From a virus, in the IMG/VR virus record IMGVR_UViG_3300002835_000494, positions 1 to 37,527 of that record: a stretch of DNA of 37,527 nucleotides; one strand, 5' to 3'. The notes under the pieces are model-generated. The model did no database searches and was not told the DNA's origin. It saw only the letters and a program-made list of their open reading frames with translations. This document shows, piece by piece, positions 1 through 7,131 of the stretch (its first letter is position 1; each line of letters begins with the position of its first letter). The position numbers were made by a program, and so were the translations under genes.

Positions 1-141
1 ATAATATCCACTCACCACATTTGAAATGAATGTGTTGGTGGTCCATCTGGTGTTAGCAGCATCATAAACGTATTGGGCACCTGTCGATGCGTAAACGTAT
101 ACCTGCTTATCTACTGGTGATGACGGAAAATTTAATGGCAT
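1..141 (-). CDS. Tail-fibre-like protein, N-terminal part only (cut by left window edge)
   Basis: The frame opens with ATG at 141 and stays open for 47 codons to the window edge, so the 3' part is missing. The product begins MPLNFPSSPVDKQVYVYAST and continues with QYVYDAANTRW. This is the same N-terminal module that opens the fibre proteins starting at 5711 (MALTFPSSPVDGQLY) and 4272 (MALSFPNSPTDGELY): a hydrophobic strand, a P-S/N-S-P turn, then Y-hydrophobic-Y/W-D-S/A and a Trp. AGGA stands 4 nt before the ATG, and the stop of the preceding gene ends at 157. By analogy it is a virion fibre or adhesin subunit; its tip domain lies outside the window. The module match is seen directly, while the role is inferred. 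Confidence 0.8.
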   Translation of the reverse strand, partial: MPLNFPSSPVDKQVYVYASTGAQYVYDAANTRWTTNTFISNVVSGYY

Positions 142-156
142 AGTATCCTATTTATC

Positions 157-465
157 TTACGGTTTTGGGTATTTATCTTTAACCGCTTGAATGGCGTCTG
201 CCCATGTCGTGGTACCGTTGATCTTGTCCCAATACTGCATATCCATCTGGTCAGCCAGTGATGGATAAGCCTTAGCACGATCTCGCTGATACTGCTTGGC
301 TTCCCATTCGGCCTGTAATCTATCGGCTTCCGCTTCTAACTCTTCCAGTGATGGTTTTGGTTTTGTATTACCTGGTAGCCAGTCAAGACCGTCATATGAG
401 TCGCCGCTAAGAACCCACTGTGCATCTTGATATAGTGATGCTAATGCTTTTGTTAAGTCTTTCAT
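157..465 (-). CDS. Small tail-fibre assembly/chaperone-like protein (102 aa)
   Basis: This is a small, acidic, Trp/Tyr-rich soluble protein with a helical centre (residues about 38-65, rich in Glu/Ala/Gln). Its C-terminal segment reads YPSLADQMDMQYWDKINGTT and ends in VKDKYPKP. The Y-P-S-(L/I)-A-(D/E)-Q pattern followed by an amphipathic helix is familiar from small proteins encoded beside tail-fibre genes in many phages, where they are usually called fibre assembly or putative chaperones. Its neighbour at 475-804 has the same length and layout and the same KYPKP ending, so the two look like diverged duplicates. It follows its neighbour by 9 nt and precedes a fibre gene. No signal peptide or membrane segment is visible. 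Function is inferred from family resemblance and position. Confidence 0.65.
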   Translation of the reverse strand: MKDLTKALASLYQDAQWVLSGDSYDGLDWLPGNTKPKPSLEELEAEADRLQAEWEAKQYQRDRAKAYPSLADQMDMQYWDKINGTTTWADAIQAVKDKYPKP

Positions 466-474
466 AATTTCCTC

Positions 475-804
475 TTATGGCTTTGGATATTTTGCTTTAA
501 CAGCCAGACAAGCATCAATGTATGCTTGTACCTGTGCCTGATCATCTTTAACAATTCCGTCAATATAATCTCTAATATCTGGATACTCATTCGCTCTTAG
601 TCTGGCATACTCATAAGAGTACCACAAATCACTAAGTCTATTCATTTCTTGCTCAATATCAGCATCCGATAGAACATTACCATCATGGAAAGTAACTACA
701 CCTTCAGAACTGATAGCAAACTGAGCACCTGGTTTCAATGATCTAATAGCATTGAACTTTAGATTTCTAATCATCTTTTCGGTTAGGTCATCGATGCTAT
801 ACAT
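475..804 (-). CDS. Small tail-fibre assembly/chaperone-like protein, paralogue (109 aa)
   Basis: The N-terminal half (residues 1-50) is unlike the 157-465 product. The second half has the same architecture: a charged helix with LWYSYEYARLRANEYPDIRDYI, then an acidic spacer, then CLAVKAKYPKP at the extreme C-terminus. The R-A-(K/N)-x-YP core and the V-K-x-KYPKP tail align with the neighbouring gene, so this is a probable tandem paralogue. Its ATG overlaps the stop of the upstream fibre gene as TAATG at 804, suggesting coupled translation with the protein it may help fold. It is cytoplasmic by appearance. The chaperone role is an inference; a structural role cannot be excluded. Confidence 0.6.
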   Translation of the reverse strand: MYSIDDLTEKMIRNLKFNAIRSLKPGAQFAISSEGVVTFHDGNVLSDADIEQEMNRLSDLWYSYEYARLRANEYPDIRDYIDGIVKDDQAQVQAYIDACLAVKAKYPKP

Positions 805-1334
805 TATGTGCCAATCTCCATTACAGTATGCATTTGTGCGTAGTAAGTACCACCGTTACCACCGAAGTGTTGTGCGTTAGAGTTGTTGAAACGTGCCGAA
901 CATCTAAATGTTACTGAAGTTCCAACAGCAATACCTAAAGCGCCGGATGACATATTCATACTGCTAACATAATACTTATCGATAGCGACAGCATTATAAT
1001 TTTCATGTAATGCAGGATATCGAATAACTGTCCAGCTTACTCCGCCGTTTGTCGAATACTTAACACCAAGACCAACACCAAAAGCGGCACTGTTAGTATC
1101 ATCCGAATTAAACTGTGCAGAGATGAAGAATGAACTGTTTGTTCCTCTTGTAGTAAGCTGCACGTCCATCCAAGACATATCCATCTCCGACTGACTACCC
1201 CAAGAACCCCAAGAATAGTTTGCATTGGTGTTTTTGACTTGTAGTATATGACCAGGTATATAAACACCTGAACCAGAACTCTTGGCGTAAATATAATCAA
1301 CGTTTGCTTGGTCTACTCTTAGAATACCTGGCAT
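804..1334 (-). CDS. Small tail-fibre/adhesin-like protein (176 aa)
   Basis: Begins MPGILRVDQANVDYIYAKSS, followed by GVYIPGHILQVKNTN. It is beta-rich, full of Ser/Asn/Gly/Tyr, and ends VMEIGT. The YxPGHIxQVxNT segment matches MYLPGHIIQVVNT in the next gene upstream (1338-1913). The (W/F/M)-E-I-(G/A)-x C-terminus recurs in the products of 1338, 1910, 4272 and 8765, so this belongs to that set. The middle (an S-S-F-F-I-S-A-Q-F strand and a V-G-L-G-V-K-Y-S strand) is diverged. No enzyme motif is visible. Most likely it is a trimeric fibre-tip or decoration subunit. The family call rests on terminal modules rather than the whole sequence. Stop-start coupling (TAATG) links it to the gene that follows. 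Confidence 0.7.
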   Translation of the reverse strand: MPGILRVDQANVDYIYAKSSGSGVYIPGHILQVKNTNANYSWGSWGSQSEMDMSWMDVQLTTRGTNSSFFISAQFNSDDTNSAAFGVGLGVKYSTNGGVSWTVIRYPALHENYNAVAIDKYYVSSMNMSSGALGIAVGTSVTFRCSARFNNSNAQHFGGNGGTYYAQMHTVMEIGT

Positions 1335-1337
1335 ATC

Positions 1338-1913
1338 TTAACCTGCTATCTCGAATAGTGTGATTGAACTTGTTCCTCTTTCATAACTACTACTGGTAGT
1401 GGCATTGACACATCGGTTGGTATACATAGTAAGACTATCGCTACTATTGACCGTTACTTGATATGTTAATGATGAAACTGTTGCCGGAGAATCGTAATAA
1501 TCATAAAAACACGTTTCAGGTGTTGAATCCGCATTCTCTCCAGTATAAGCGATGGCTGCCATATGAATGCCTATAGGTAAAGAACCGGGCTGCGGCGGCT
1601 GTCCTATCAATGTTCCGTTTCTTTTTATATTCCAACATACATTTTGTGTGCTGCCTTGTGAAGAAAACTCTCCGAACCATCTGACAGTCATGTAAATCTT
1701 ACTATTAACGCTTTTGGGTGTTATAGATGCGCTTAGACCTGTAACATCTGTATATGTATTATATGATGCGGGAAGACTTTGAGAGAAAGGATTCTTCAAA
1801 TAAGTATTAACAACCTGAATGATATGTCCAGGTAGATACATAGTGGTGGCAGAAGGAACCGTAATGGTTGTTCCTGTTCTTGCGTCAAGGTTATCGACTT
1901 TTAAGGTACTCAT
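1338..1913 (-). CDS. Small tail-fibre/adhesin-like protein, ITPxS/EIA family (191 aa)
   Basis: The N-terminus MSTLKVDNLDARTGTTITVP is followed by MYLPGHIIQVVNT, a beta-strand pattern typical of phage fibre subunits. Around residues 57-75 it has VTGLSASITPKSVNSKIYMTV, the family hallmark also present in the 1910 product (ITGMSLAITPTSSNSKI) and the C-terminal part of the 4272 product (ITGLSVNITPTSSTSK). It ends SSITLFEIAG. The conserved core probably forms a compact beta-sandwich tip domain that trimerises. The ATG overlaps the stop of the upstream paralogue (ATGA, 4 nt). It would be a virion component, possibly receptor binding. The family link is well supported; the biological role is inferred. 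Confidence 0.75.
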   Translation of the reverse strand: MSTLKVDNLDARTGTTITVPSATTMYLPGHIIQVVNTYLKNPFSQSLPASYNTYTDVTGLSASITPKSVNSKIYMTVRWFGEFSSQGSTQNVCWNIKRNGTLIGQPPQPGSLPIGIHMAAIAYTGENADSTPETCFYDYYDSPATVSSLTYQVTVNSSDSLTMYTNRCVNATTSSSYERGTSSITLFEIAG

Positions 1914-2461
1914 ACACCAATCTCCATTAGTGTGATACTTGAGGCAACTCTGGCATTATATGCGTTGTTTTCATTAGGTCTCATGTAGTTTACGGCAATG
2001 GCATATGATGATGACCAAGGAACAGCAGCCTGTAAGCTATACGTTACAGAACTTGCGGTTGCAGGATTGTCCAGATACATGGCATGACCATAGTTCAAAC
2101 CATAGTCACCCGGACCACCATTACCATAAGCGTGAAACAAAGCCTGTGTTTGATTTCCATATAAATCACCATAGTATATTTTTGTTCCATTTCTATTCAA
2201 ATAGATATCACCATGAGCATAAATTGACCATTTAAGATCGATAACAACCAAAATCTTACTATTTGAAGATGTTGGTGTAATGGCAAGAGACATACCTGTT
2301 ATATCAACCGGTGTGGTTGATGACGTTGACCAGGCATCAGTCTTTACAGTTTGAACTACCTGAACTACGCCACCTGGAGCATACAACTTATGTCCAGTAG
2401 GAACAGTAATACGGTTTGTAGGCGAAACACCTCTAAGGTTTTGAACTGTTAAGGTACTCAT
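1910..2461 (-). CDS. Small tail-fibre/adhesin-like protein, ITPxS/MEIG family (183 aa)
   Basis: Paralogue of the 1338-1913 product. MSTLTVQNLRGVSPTNRITV corresponds to its MSTLKVDNL start, LYAPGGVVQVVQT to MYLPGHIIQVVNT, and DITGMSLAITPTSSNSKILV to the family core. It ends SSITLMEIGV. Between core and end lies a Tyr/Gly/Asn-rich stretch (residues about 95-160, including GDYGLNYGHAMYLDNPATAS) that differs completely from the paralogues and could be the variable receptor-contacting surface. It is joined to both neighbours by ATGA overlaps. A TATAAATA octamer lies about 53 nt upstream, inside the preceding gene. It is likely a trimeric virion fibre tip. Confidence 0.75.
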   Translation of the reverse strand: MSTLTVQNLRGVSPTNRITVPTGHKLYAPGGVVQVVQTVKTDAWSTSSTTPVDITGMSLAITPTSSNSKILVVIDLKWSIYAHGDIYLNRNGTKIYYGDLYGNQTQALFHAYGNGGPGDYGLNYGHAMYLDNPATASSVTYSLQAAVPWSSSYAIAVNYMRPNENNAYNARVASSITLMEIGV

Positions 2462-2931
2462 ATAATCACCCAGCTTGCGTTATTATCCACTGTCACAGTG
2501 ACGTTGTTAGCGATATTTATAGGACCAATACTCATTTCGTTATATGTGTTAGAGATAGTGTAATTACTGGCGATGTTTGGTGTGTTTCTGTAGTTAGGAA
2601 CAGCGGCCAGCGTGACGGTACTTGAAGTATTTATAGCGCCGTCAACGTCCAATTTAGATGTAGGTGAAGTGGTGCCAATACCTACATTACCAGTTGATAT
2701 TATATTTCTAACTGTAAGAGTGTTTGCTACCTTATTATAAACCAAACCAGGTGAACCATTAGAAATTCCAGCATCATTAAACATCACCTGTGTATTAGAT
2801 GATGTGTCAGATAGTTTTGATGTAAGAACAGTCAACCAAGCACCTACAGAGGCATTGTAGTAATAGACAATGCCGTTAAGTGTATATTGCTGTTGATCTA
2901 CTGGGTTAGATGGAAAGTCTAACGATGCCAT
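2458..2931 (-). CDS. Modular tail-fibre-like protein with GIGTTSP module (157 aa)
   Basis: Three modules follow one another. Residues 1-35 form the short fibre N-terminus (MASLDFPSNPVDQQQY, then GIVYYYNASVGAWL), a divergent relative of the MALTFPSSPVDG module. Residues about 75-92 carry GNVGIGTTSPTSKLDVDG, a pattern common in phage tail fibres, where it often sits in beta-helical shafts or before a tip or chaperone domain. The last 28 residues are a C-terminal module, MSIGPINIANNVTVTVD ending WVII. That module recurs in the products of 8520, 10766 and the giant fibre. The upstream stop is 3 nt before the ATG, and its own stop overlaps the next ATG. No catalytic motif is visible. Probably a compact fibre tip. 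Confidence 0.75.
   Translation of the reverse strand: MASLDFPSNPVDQQQYTLNGIVYYYNASVGAWLTVLTSKLSDTSSNTQVMFNDAGISNGSPGLVYNKVANTLTVRNIISTGNVGIGTTSPTSKLDVDGAINTSSTVTLAAVPNYRNTPNIASNYTISNTYNEMSIGPINIANNVTVTVDNNASWVII
2514..2521 (-). promoter_or_regulatory. Late-promoter-like octamer before the 183-aa adhesin gene
   Basis: A full TATAAATA match about 53 nt upstream of the ATG at 2461, within codons for Pro-Ile-Asn-Ile of the preceding gene. A second copy stands at 2628-2635 in the same gene. Both could be chance in A/T-rich fibre codons. Confidence 0.25.
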
Positions 2932-2934
2932 TTG

Positions 2935-3207
2935 TTATCCTGTTGGTAGTGTAGTTGCTTCTTCATTACGTTGCGCTGCGGTCTTAACCCAACCATTAGC
3001 AAATGCAGCGGCTACGATTTCATCTTTTGATCCTGGAATACCAAGACCTTGTTCTAAGAACTTTGCTACTGCTATCTGGACGATTTCGTCAATAGCAATA
3101 CGGGCTCTTTCATGTGCGGCATTCTGAATCCATTCATTAACGTCGGCAGCGGCATACTCCATAGCCTTGGTTTCTGTTTCAGTGTAAGTAATTGTGTAAG
3201 TTGTCAT
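2935..3207 (-). CDS. Conserved small phage protein of unknown function (90 aa)
   Basis: MTTYTITYTETETKAMEYAA is followed by a long amphipathic helical stretch (VNEWIQNAAHERARIAIDEI, then VQIAVAKFLEQG), then IPGSKDEIVAAAF. It has no signal peptide, membrane segment or metal site. I recall similar small helical proteins beside tail-fibre genes in marine myoviruses, but I know no assigned function. Its composition (charged, alanine-rich, helical) contrasts with the Ser/Asn/Gly-rich beta proteins on either side. That suggests an assembly factor or accessory protein rather than an adhesin; this is only inference. Its ATG is preceded by AAAGGA with good spacing. Confidence 0.65.
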   Translation of the reverse strand: MTTYTITYTETETKAMEYAAADVNEWIQNAAHERARIAIDEIVQIAVAKFLEQGLGIPGSKDEIVAAAFANGWVKTAAQRNEEATTLPTG

Positions 3208-3219
3208 GTTTGTTTCCTT

Positions 3220-4272
3220 TTAGCCTAATAGATATCCTTGAAACCAATTGTGCATTCCTGATGCATTTAATGTAGTTGAACCACTACCACCAGGTCTAAC
3301 ATCAACTGTGTCGCCGGCACTAAGATAGATTATGTGTGTGATCTTGGCTTGTTTGTGTCCAGTCCAGTTACCTGAATAACCACCGTATATATCAGGATTT
3401 GCTCCATTAATCCACAATCTAATGTCTGCAATGGCGGTACTACTCTGCGTTAGAAAACATACATCGAACCAATATAGACCTGCAATCGGTGCGGTAAATT
3501 TATATGTTGATGTATTGAAATGTCCGCCATTATTGGTTACCGACGTTCCAAAAGCGATGACTGTACCATCGTTGTAAGTGGTTCCTTCTGACCATGAGGG
3601 TCTCATTTTAAAATATGGTTGATATGGTTTAGTAACACGACCAGACCCATCGATCTTCATTCTGTTTAGGTTTTCAGTGTAGAAGTTATGACTTCCATTT
3701 CCTGTACCCTGATAGGCATGATACTGCATATCAGCGGATGGACCAACACCAATGCTATAGATATCAATTGGTGAGTTGTCATAAAACACCAGCTTCATCT
3801 TGTCAGCGGTGTTTGAACTTGCTCCACCAGCACCAGGATAATCATTAGCAAATCTGATTTTAAGAGGATTTACAACTTGTCCTGTCTGTCCAATAATAGT
3901 TGTATTGCCACTGACAGTCAGACTACCAGCAAACGTTCCACTCGTATTCTGCAAAGCTGTATTTGCTCTACCGTATGCAGCATTGGCAGTATTGAACACC
4001 AAACCAGCCGTCTGGTCAGCCGGATTTGCTTCAACCCATTGACTGGAGTTGCCGTCGTTATAATAGACGAACAGACGACCGTAATCCTGACTCCACCACA
4101 ACTGTCCAACTACAGGAGAACCAGGCTGCGTAGATGACACAGTGATTGTCTGTGTGAATGTTGACGTTGACTTCCAGACAGTATTAGCAGAATCCCACAC
4201 CCAGCGATTGCCAGATGTGGTGTCTGTGTAAAGTTCTCCGTCAGTAGGTGAGTTAGGAAATGATAGTGCCAT
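3220..4272 (-). CDS. Tail-fibre-like protein with C-terminal C1q/TNF-like tip (350 aa)
   Basis: The chosen start is the ATG at 4272, which overlaps the upstream stop as TAATG and gives MALSFPNSPTDGELY like its paralogue. An ATG six codons earlier would add MGDSTV, which is only the tail of the upstream gene read in another frame. Modules in order: N-terminal P-N-S-P module; PGSPVVGQLWWSQDYGRLFV with QWVEANP (about 47-82); NTANAAYGRANTALQNTSGT linker plus SGNTTIIG; a fibre domain containing DGSGR; then residues about 215-350 resembling the C1q/TNF fold. That last domain is marked by YKFTAPIAGLYWFDV, LWINGANPD and LSAGDTVDV before a hydrophobic terminal strand (F-Q-G-Y-L-L-G). C1q folds are compact trimers, which suits a fibre tip that binds a surface ligand. 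Ligand unknown. Confidence 0.8.
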   Translation of the reverse strand: MALSFPNSPTDGELYTDTTSGNRWVWDSANTVWKSTSTFTQTITVSSTQPGSPVVGQLWWSQDYGRLFVYYNDGNSSQWVEANPADQTAGLVFNTANAAYGRANTALQNTSGTFAGSLTVSGNTTIIGQTGQVVNPLKIRFANDYPGAGGASSNTADKMKLVFYDNSPIDIYSIGVGPSADMQYHAYQGTGNGSHNFYTENLNRMKIDGSGRVTKPYQPYFKMRPSWSEGTTYNDGTVIAFGTSVTNNGGHFNTSTYKFTAPIAGLYWFDVCFLTQSSTAIADIRLWINGANPDIYGGYSGNWTGHKQAKITHIIYLSAGDTVDVRPGGSGSTTLNASGMHNWFQGYLLG

Positions 4273-5711
4273 TACTGTGCTATCTCCCATACAGTAATTG
4301 ATGATGCGCTTCTACCGTGATATGTTGATCCACTGTCTGCATTGTTAGGGCTGCCATTCATGTTGAACGCAGGAGATTGAACTCTTACTTGTACCTTATA
4401 TGTCACCGTAGAAGTTGTTCCGGGAGATTCTAATCCGGAACAACCGAATCCTCCTGGAGAATGATCAGCATTAAATGCCAGTCCGTTAATAACCATAGCA
4501 ACTTTTTCTCTGCTACCACTACTATTACCGTTGATGTTTAGTGCATCTGATCCGTTGGCCAAAACTCTAATACTACATGCGTAGTCAAGGTTATATGCAC
4601 TGGTAGTTGCTCTACCGAACGAAACCATAACAAAAACTTTACTTGTTGATGATGTGGGTGTTATGTTGACTGATAAACCAGTGATGTCTACCCATGATGT
4701 AGATGTTGTGCTAAAAAAGTCTCCGTTTCTAGCAGACACCACCTGTAGAATTGAACCAGCAGGCATAGAACCCTTAGTAATACCACGAGAAGCAACATCT
4801 AATCTTCCTGTAGGTGATGATGTACCAATACCAACATTACCACCAAGAGGATTCAGTATTAGACTATAAGTTGCTGTAGATGGATTGGAAAATGATGACT
4901 GAATCCATTGTGAAAATGTACCGGGATACTGACCAATAGCAAGAAAGTTTCCTCCTGTGCCACTTAATAGCGTATGAGCATTGGCTGTAATATCGGTGCT
5001 ATTTGGATTACCTTGCGATACTTCAAATCCTATTCTACCTTTACCTACAACATCTAGTTTATACTGTGGAGAATTGGTACCGATACCAAGATCACCAGCA
5101 TTAGTTAGTCGCATACGTTCTGAACCACCGACTTGACTGAAAATCAAATCAGGTGTAGAACTATTAGATGCACCAAGATAATAGTATCCACCAGTTGACG
5201 AATGATATCCAAGACCTAATGCATATACTTCATTATTGGCAATTTGAAACGATCTACCACCGACTACATTAAACTTACCATATGCAGTTGATGTACCCAC
5301 ACCAAATGTACCGGATACAGATAAATTGCCGCCGAACCAAACACCACTTGTGTTAGCAAGAGCAGTATTAGCCTTATTGAAAGCAGGAGCAACCGCCAGA
5401 ATAGAAGCAGCGTTCGCATAACCAGCTACGGTTGAACTATCAAACGAACCAACCGCAGGAACGTTTTCTACCCACTGTCTGGAATCACCATCGTCATATA
5501 GTATGAATGTTCTACCAGTATTGGTGTTGTACCACATAGCACCAGGAGCGACGGAGGCTGATGGTGGTGGTGCGGTACCAACAGTCATACCAACGTTGTT
5601 AGACGCATACTTCCACAACCCCTTACCGGAGTCATAGATGTATCGATTACCAGTTCCGGAATCGATGTATAACTGACCGTCAACTGGTGACGATGGAAAT
5701 GTTAATGCCAT
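4272..5711 (-). CDS. Multi-module tail-fibre-like protein (479 aa)
   Basis: Modules in order: MALTFPSSPVDGQLYIDSGT N-terminus; PGAMWYNTNTGRTFILYDD with RQWVE (about 57-86); APAFNKANTALANTSG linker; LSVSGTFGVGTS; two GIGT modules, LGIGTNSPQYKLDVVG (about 205-220) and VGIGTSSPTGRLDVA (about 290-305); then the ITPxS family tip from about residue 318 (AGSILQVVSARNG, DITGLSVNITPTSSTSK) ending SSITVWEIAQ. It therefore looks like the stand-alone 1338/1910 proteins fused to a longer shaft. Neighbours share the first modules (3220) or the last (1338, 1910, 8765), so domain shuffling is evident. A putative tail-assembly chaperone gene lies immediately upstream. Virion fibre with a probable receptor-binding end. 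Confidence 0.8.
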   Translation of the reverse strand: MALTFPSSPVDGQLYIDSGTGNRYIYDSGKGLWKYASNNVGMTVGTAPPPSASVAPGAMWYNTNTGRTFILYDDGDSRQWVENVPAVGSFDSSTVAGYANAASILAVAPAFNKANTALANTSGVWFGGNLSVSGTFGVGTSTAYGKFNVVGGRSFQIANNEVYALGLGYHSSTGGYYYLGASNSSTPDLIFSQVGGSERMRLTNAGDLGIGTNSPQYKLDVVGKGRIGFEVSQGNPNSTDITANAHTLLSGTGGNFLAIGQYPGTFSQWIQSSFSNPSTATYSLILNPLGGNVGIGTSSPTGRLDVASRGITKGSMPAGSILQVVSARNGDFFSTTSTSWVDITGLSVNITPTSSTSKVFVMVSFGRATTSAYNLDYACSIRVLANGSDALNINGNSSGSREKVAMVINGLAFNADHSPGGFGCSGLESPGTTSTVTYKVQVRVQSPAFNMNGSPNNADSGSTYHGRSASSITVWEIAQ

Positions 5712-5712
5712 T

Positions 5713-6087
5713 TTATCCCTTTAGATAGTCGGGCCAAACTGCTTCAATCTCTTCCACTGTAGTTGCATTAAGTAACTCAGGTAGTTTGGTAACGTCTCTT
5801 AGTAGCTGCTTCTTAGTAGCAATCTCGGTAGCCTTGGCTGTGTCCTGTGTTTCCAAGGCTCTAAAGTAATCTGCATCCAGCTTGGTCATGAGAGGTGATC
5901 TTGCTTCTCTCATACGACGCTTCCAGACCTCTTTGGCCTTTTCAACATCGATGACAACAATCTGGTTATGGTTCTCGTCCTCTGACAAGGCCCATGCGTC
6001 ACTGAAATAACGGTTCTGTGGGAATGAATACTGTGCGGTATCAAGGGTCTGACCGTCAACCACTACATATGTTTTAACTTCTGACAT
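5713..6087 (-). CDS. Putative tail-fibre assembly chaperone (124 aa)
   Basis: A short beta-rich N-terminus (MSEVKTYVVVDGQTLDTAQY) precedes a charged helical body: VWKRRMREARSPLMTKLDA, then ADYFRALETQDTAKATEIA, then LLRDVTKLPELLNATTVEE and IWP. The order W-K-x-x-(R/K)-(R/M)-x-x-(A/R), a break, a D-A/L-D-x-x-(F/W)-x-x-A helix, then L-R-D-(V/L)-(T/P)-x-L-P resembles the phage tail assembly chaperone (APC) family that accompanies fibre genes in many phages. It is cytoplasmic and sits 1 nt upstream of the 479-aa fibre gene. AGAGGA precedes the ATG, and an AATAAATA octamer lies just before that. The call is from remembered family pattern without a search. Confidence 0.65.
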   Translation of the reverse strand: MSEVKTYVVVDGQTLDTAQYSFPQNRYFSDAWALSEDENHNQIVVIDVEKAKEVWKRRMREARSPLMTKLDADYFRALETQDTAKATEIATKKQLLRDVTKLPELLNATTVEEIEAVWPDYLKG

Positions 6088-6106
6088 TATGCTAATCCTC
6101 TTGATC

Positions 6107-6114
6107 TATTTATT
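6107..6114 (-). promoter_or_regulatory. Late-promoter-like octamer (AATAAATA) before the assembly chaperone gene
   Basis: One mismatch from TATAAATA, overlapping the endonuclease stop codon (TGG-TAA-TAAATAG) and about 20 nt before the chaperone start at 6087, with AGAGGA between. It resembles the 18325 and 29212 arrangements. Confidence 0.3.
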
Positions 6115-6619
6115 ACCATCGGGCAAACTCACCGTGATACTTTATGGCAGCTTGCTTATATGCATCATGCGCTTGCTCTGCCGTTTCGAAGTATCCCAAA
6201 TAAATTCTCTTATTAAAGACTGTAATCTCGGAAGTATATGGTTTCTTTAGCTTTTGCTTAGATTTAAAAACGCCTTTATAACCACACGAGTTGACTCTTG
6301 AGACCGAGTTCCTGGCGTTTTCAAACTGCGTAGCCAATCTTAGATTGTCTTTTCTATTGTTAGAACGATCACCATCAATGTGATCAACAATCTTGTCAGG
6401 CCATATACCATTATGTAAAAAGTATGCTATTTGATGAGCGTGACAGTTGTGCTTATTGACTTTACCTCTTCGATATCCGTCAATCTCCGCTCCGAAAAGA
6501 CTGCCCATAACGGCTCGGTTACTTCTCGTCACCTTCCATATAACTTTACCATCCTCAACAATAAATGATTGTTCGATTAATGATAATGTTTCGTCACTTG
6601 GTTTATTAACTTTTTTCAT
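6113..6619 (-). CDS. HNH homing endonuclease with C-terminal AP2 DNA-binding domain (168 aa)
   Basis: A DNA-cutting, free-standing homing endonuclease by family resemblance. The HNH_3-type motif spans residues about 55-103: NCHAHQIAYFLHNG, then KIVDHIDGDRSNNRKDNLRL, then ATQFENARN, with His-58, His-78/Asp-80 and Asn-88 region residues matching the usual H-N-N arrangement. Residues about 110-168 are an AP2-type domain (YKGVFKSKQKLKKPYTSEIT, then RIYLGYFETAEQAHDAYKQA, ending GEFARW). The start at 6619 overlaps the preceding stop (ATGA); a start five codons earlier is possible. A TATAAATA octamer about 80 nt upstream could drive it. It interrupts the structural operon and is most likely a mobile passenger. 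No intron boundary is evident. Confidence 0.88.
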   Translation of the reverse strand: MKKVNKPSDETLSLIEQSFIVEDGKVIWKVTRSNRAVMGSLFGAEIDGYRRGKVNKHNCHAHQIAYFLHNGIWPDKIVDHIDGDRSNNRKDNLRLATQFENARNSVSRVNSCGYKGVFKSKQKLKKPYTSEITVFNKRIYLGYFETAEQAHDAYKQAAIKYHGEFARW

Positions 6620-7122
6620 GCAAGACGCCAGCAATCTCTATAAGTATTGTCTTGTGGTAACTGATCCCTCTTGACAATACGGAACATTTGTCTATTGTAT
6701 TTATATTTAGGATGCCATACTCTGGCTGGCATGTCCTTCATGATTAGGTACTCAATAGCCTCTTCTTCTGTCATAGGACCAATAGGCTTTGACATTAGAT
6801 ATTCTTTGTAGTCAAGAACCTTCTCCGAAACGATCCGCTTCTCCAGTCTGATTTGCTGGGACTCTAAGAAGGTGGTTTCGATCTTCTCACCATCTTCGGT
6901 TTCCAGTTCTAATTTCATATTGTGGTGATCTTCGATTGACGGAAGAATACCACCGTTAAGGGCGCAAGCCATCCATTCTGGTGATGCTACCATTTCCTTG
7001 ACTGGCGCATCTGGTTCGGCTGGATCTTCGAACACAACCACATAGTTTGGCTGCTTTGGTTCGAGGTTCTCGGCTGCCCATTGCAGTCTTGTGAACATAT
7101 CTACATTACTAAGATCAATCAT
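6616..7122 (-). CDS. Conserved phage protein of unknown function, possibly fibre-associated (168 aa)
   Basis: I do not recognise this family with certainty. An acidic soluble protein: MIDLSNVDMFTRLQWAAENL, a hydrophobic strand NYVVVFEDP, a charged central part, then the helix MTEEEAIEYLIMKDMPARVW and the basic C-terminus RQMFRIVKRDQLPQDNTYRD ending CWRLA. The ending resembles the (I/L)-P-x-(D/N)-(R/N)-T-(F/Y)-R-(N/D)-x-W motif seen near the end of small proteins encoded beside phage tail fibres, so a fibre-assembly role is a guess. The start at 7122 is preferred over the ATG at 7128 because AAGGA is then 6 nt upstream rather than abutting. Its stop overlaps the homing endonuclease start. Confidence 0.6.
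   Translation of the reverse strand: MIDLSNVDMFTRLQWAAENLEPKQPNYVVVFEDPAEPDAPVKEMVASPEWMACALNGGILPSIEDHHNMKLELETEDGEKIETTFLESQQIRLEKRIVSEKVLDYKEYLMSKPIGPMTEEEAIEYLIMKDMPARVWHPKYKYNRQMFRIVKRDQLPQDNTYRDCWRLA
6698..6705 (-). promoter_or_regulatory. Late-promoter-like octamer inside gene upstream of the homing endonuclease
   Basis: TATAAATA lies within codons for Tyr-Lys-Tyr of the 168-aa protein, about 80 nt before the HNH-AP2 start. T4 homing endonuclease genes are often under late promoters, so this is a reasonable candidate, but it could equally be codon choice. Confidence 0.35.
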
Positions 7123-7131
7123 TGTCATTCC

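Noticed and set aside
6113-6634. Group I intron around the HNH gene
   Set aside because: The flanking genes are complete on both sides and no split exon or intron-core structure is evident. A free-standing endonuclease fits better.
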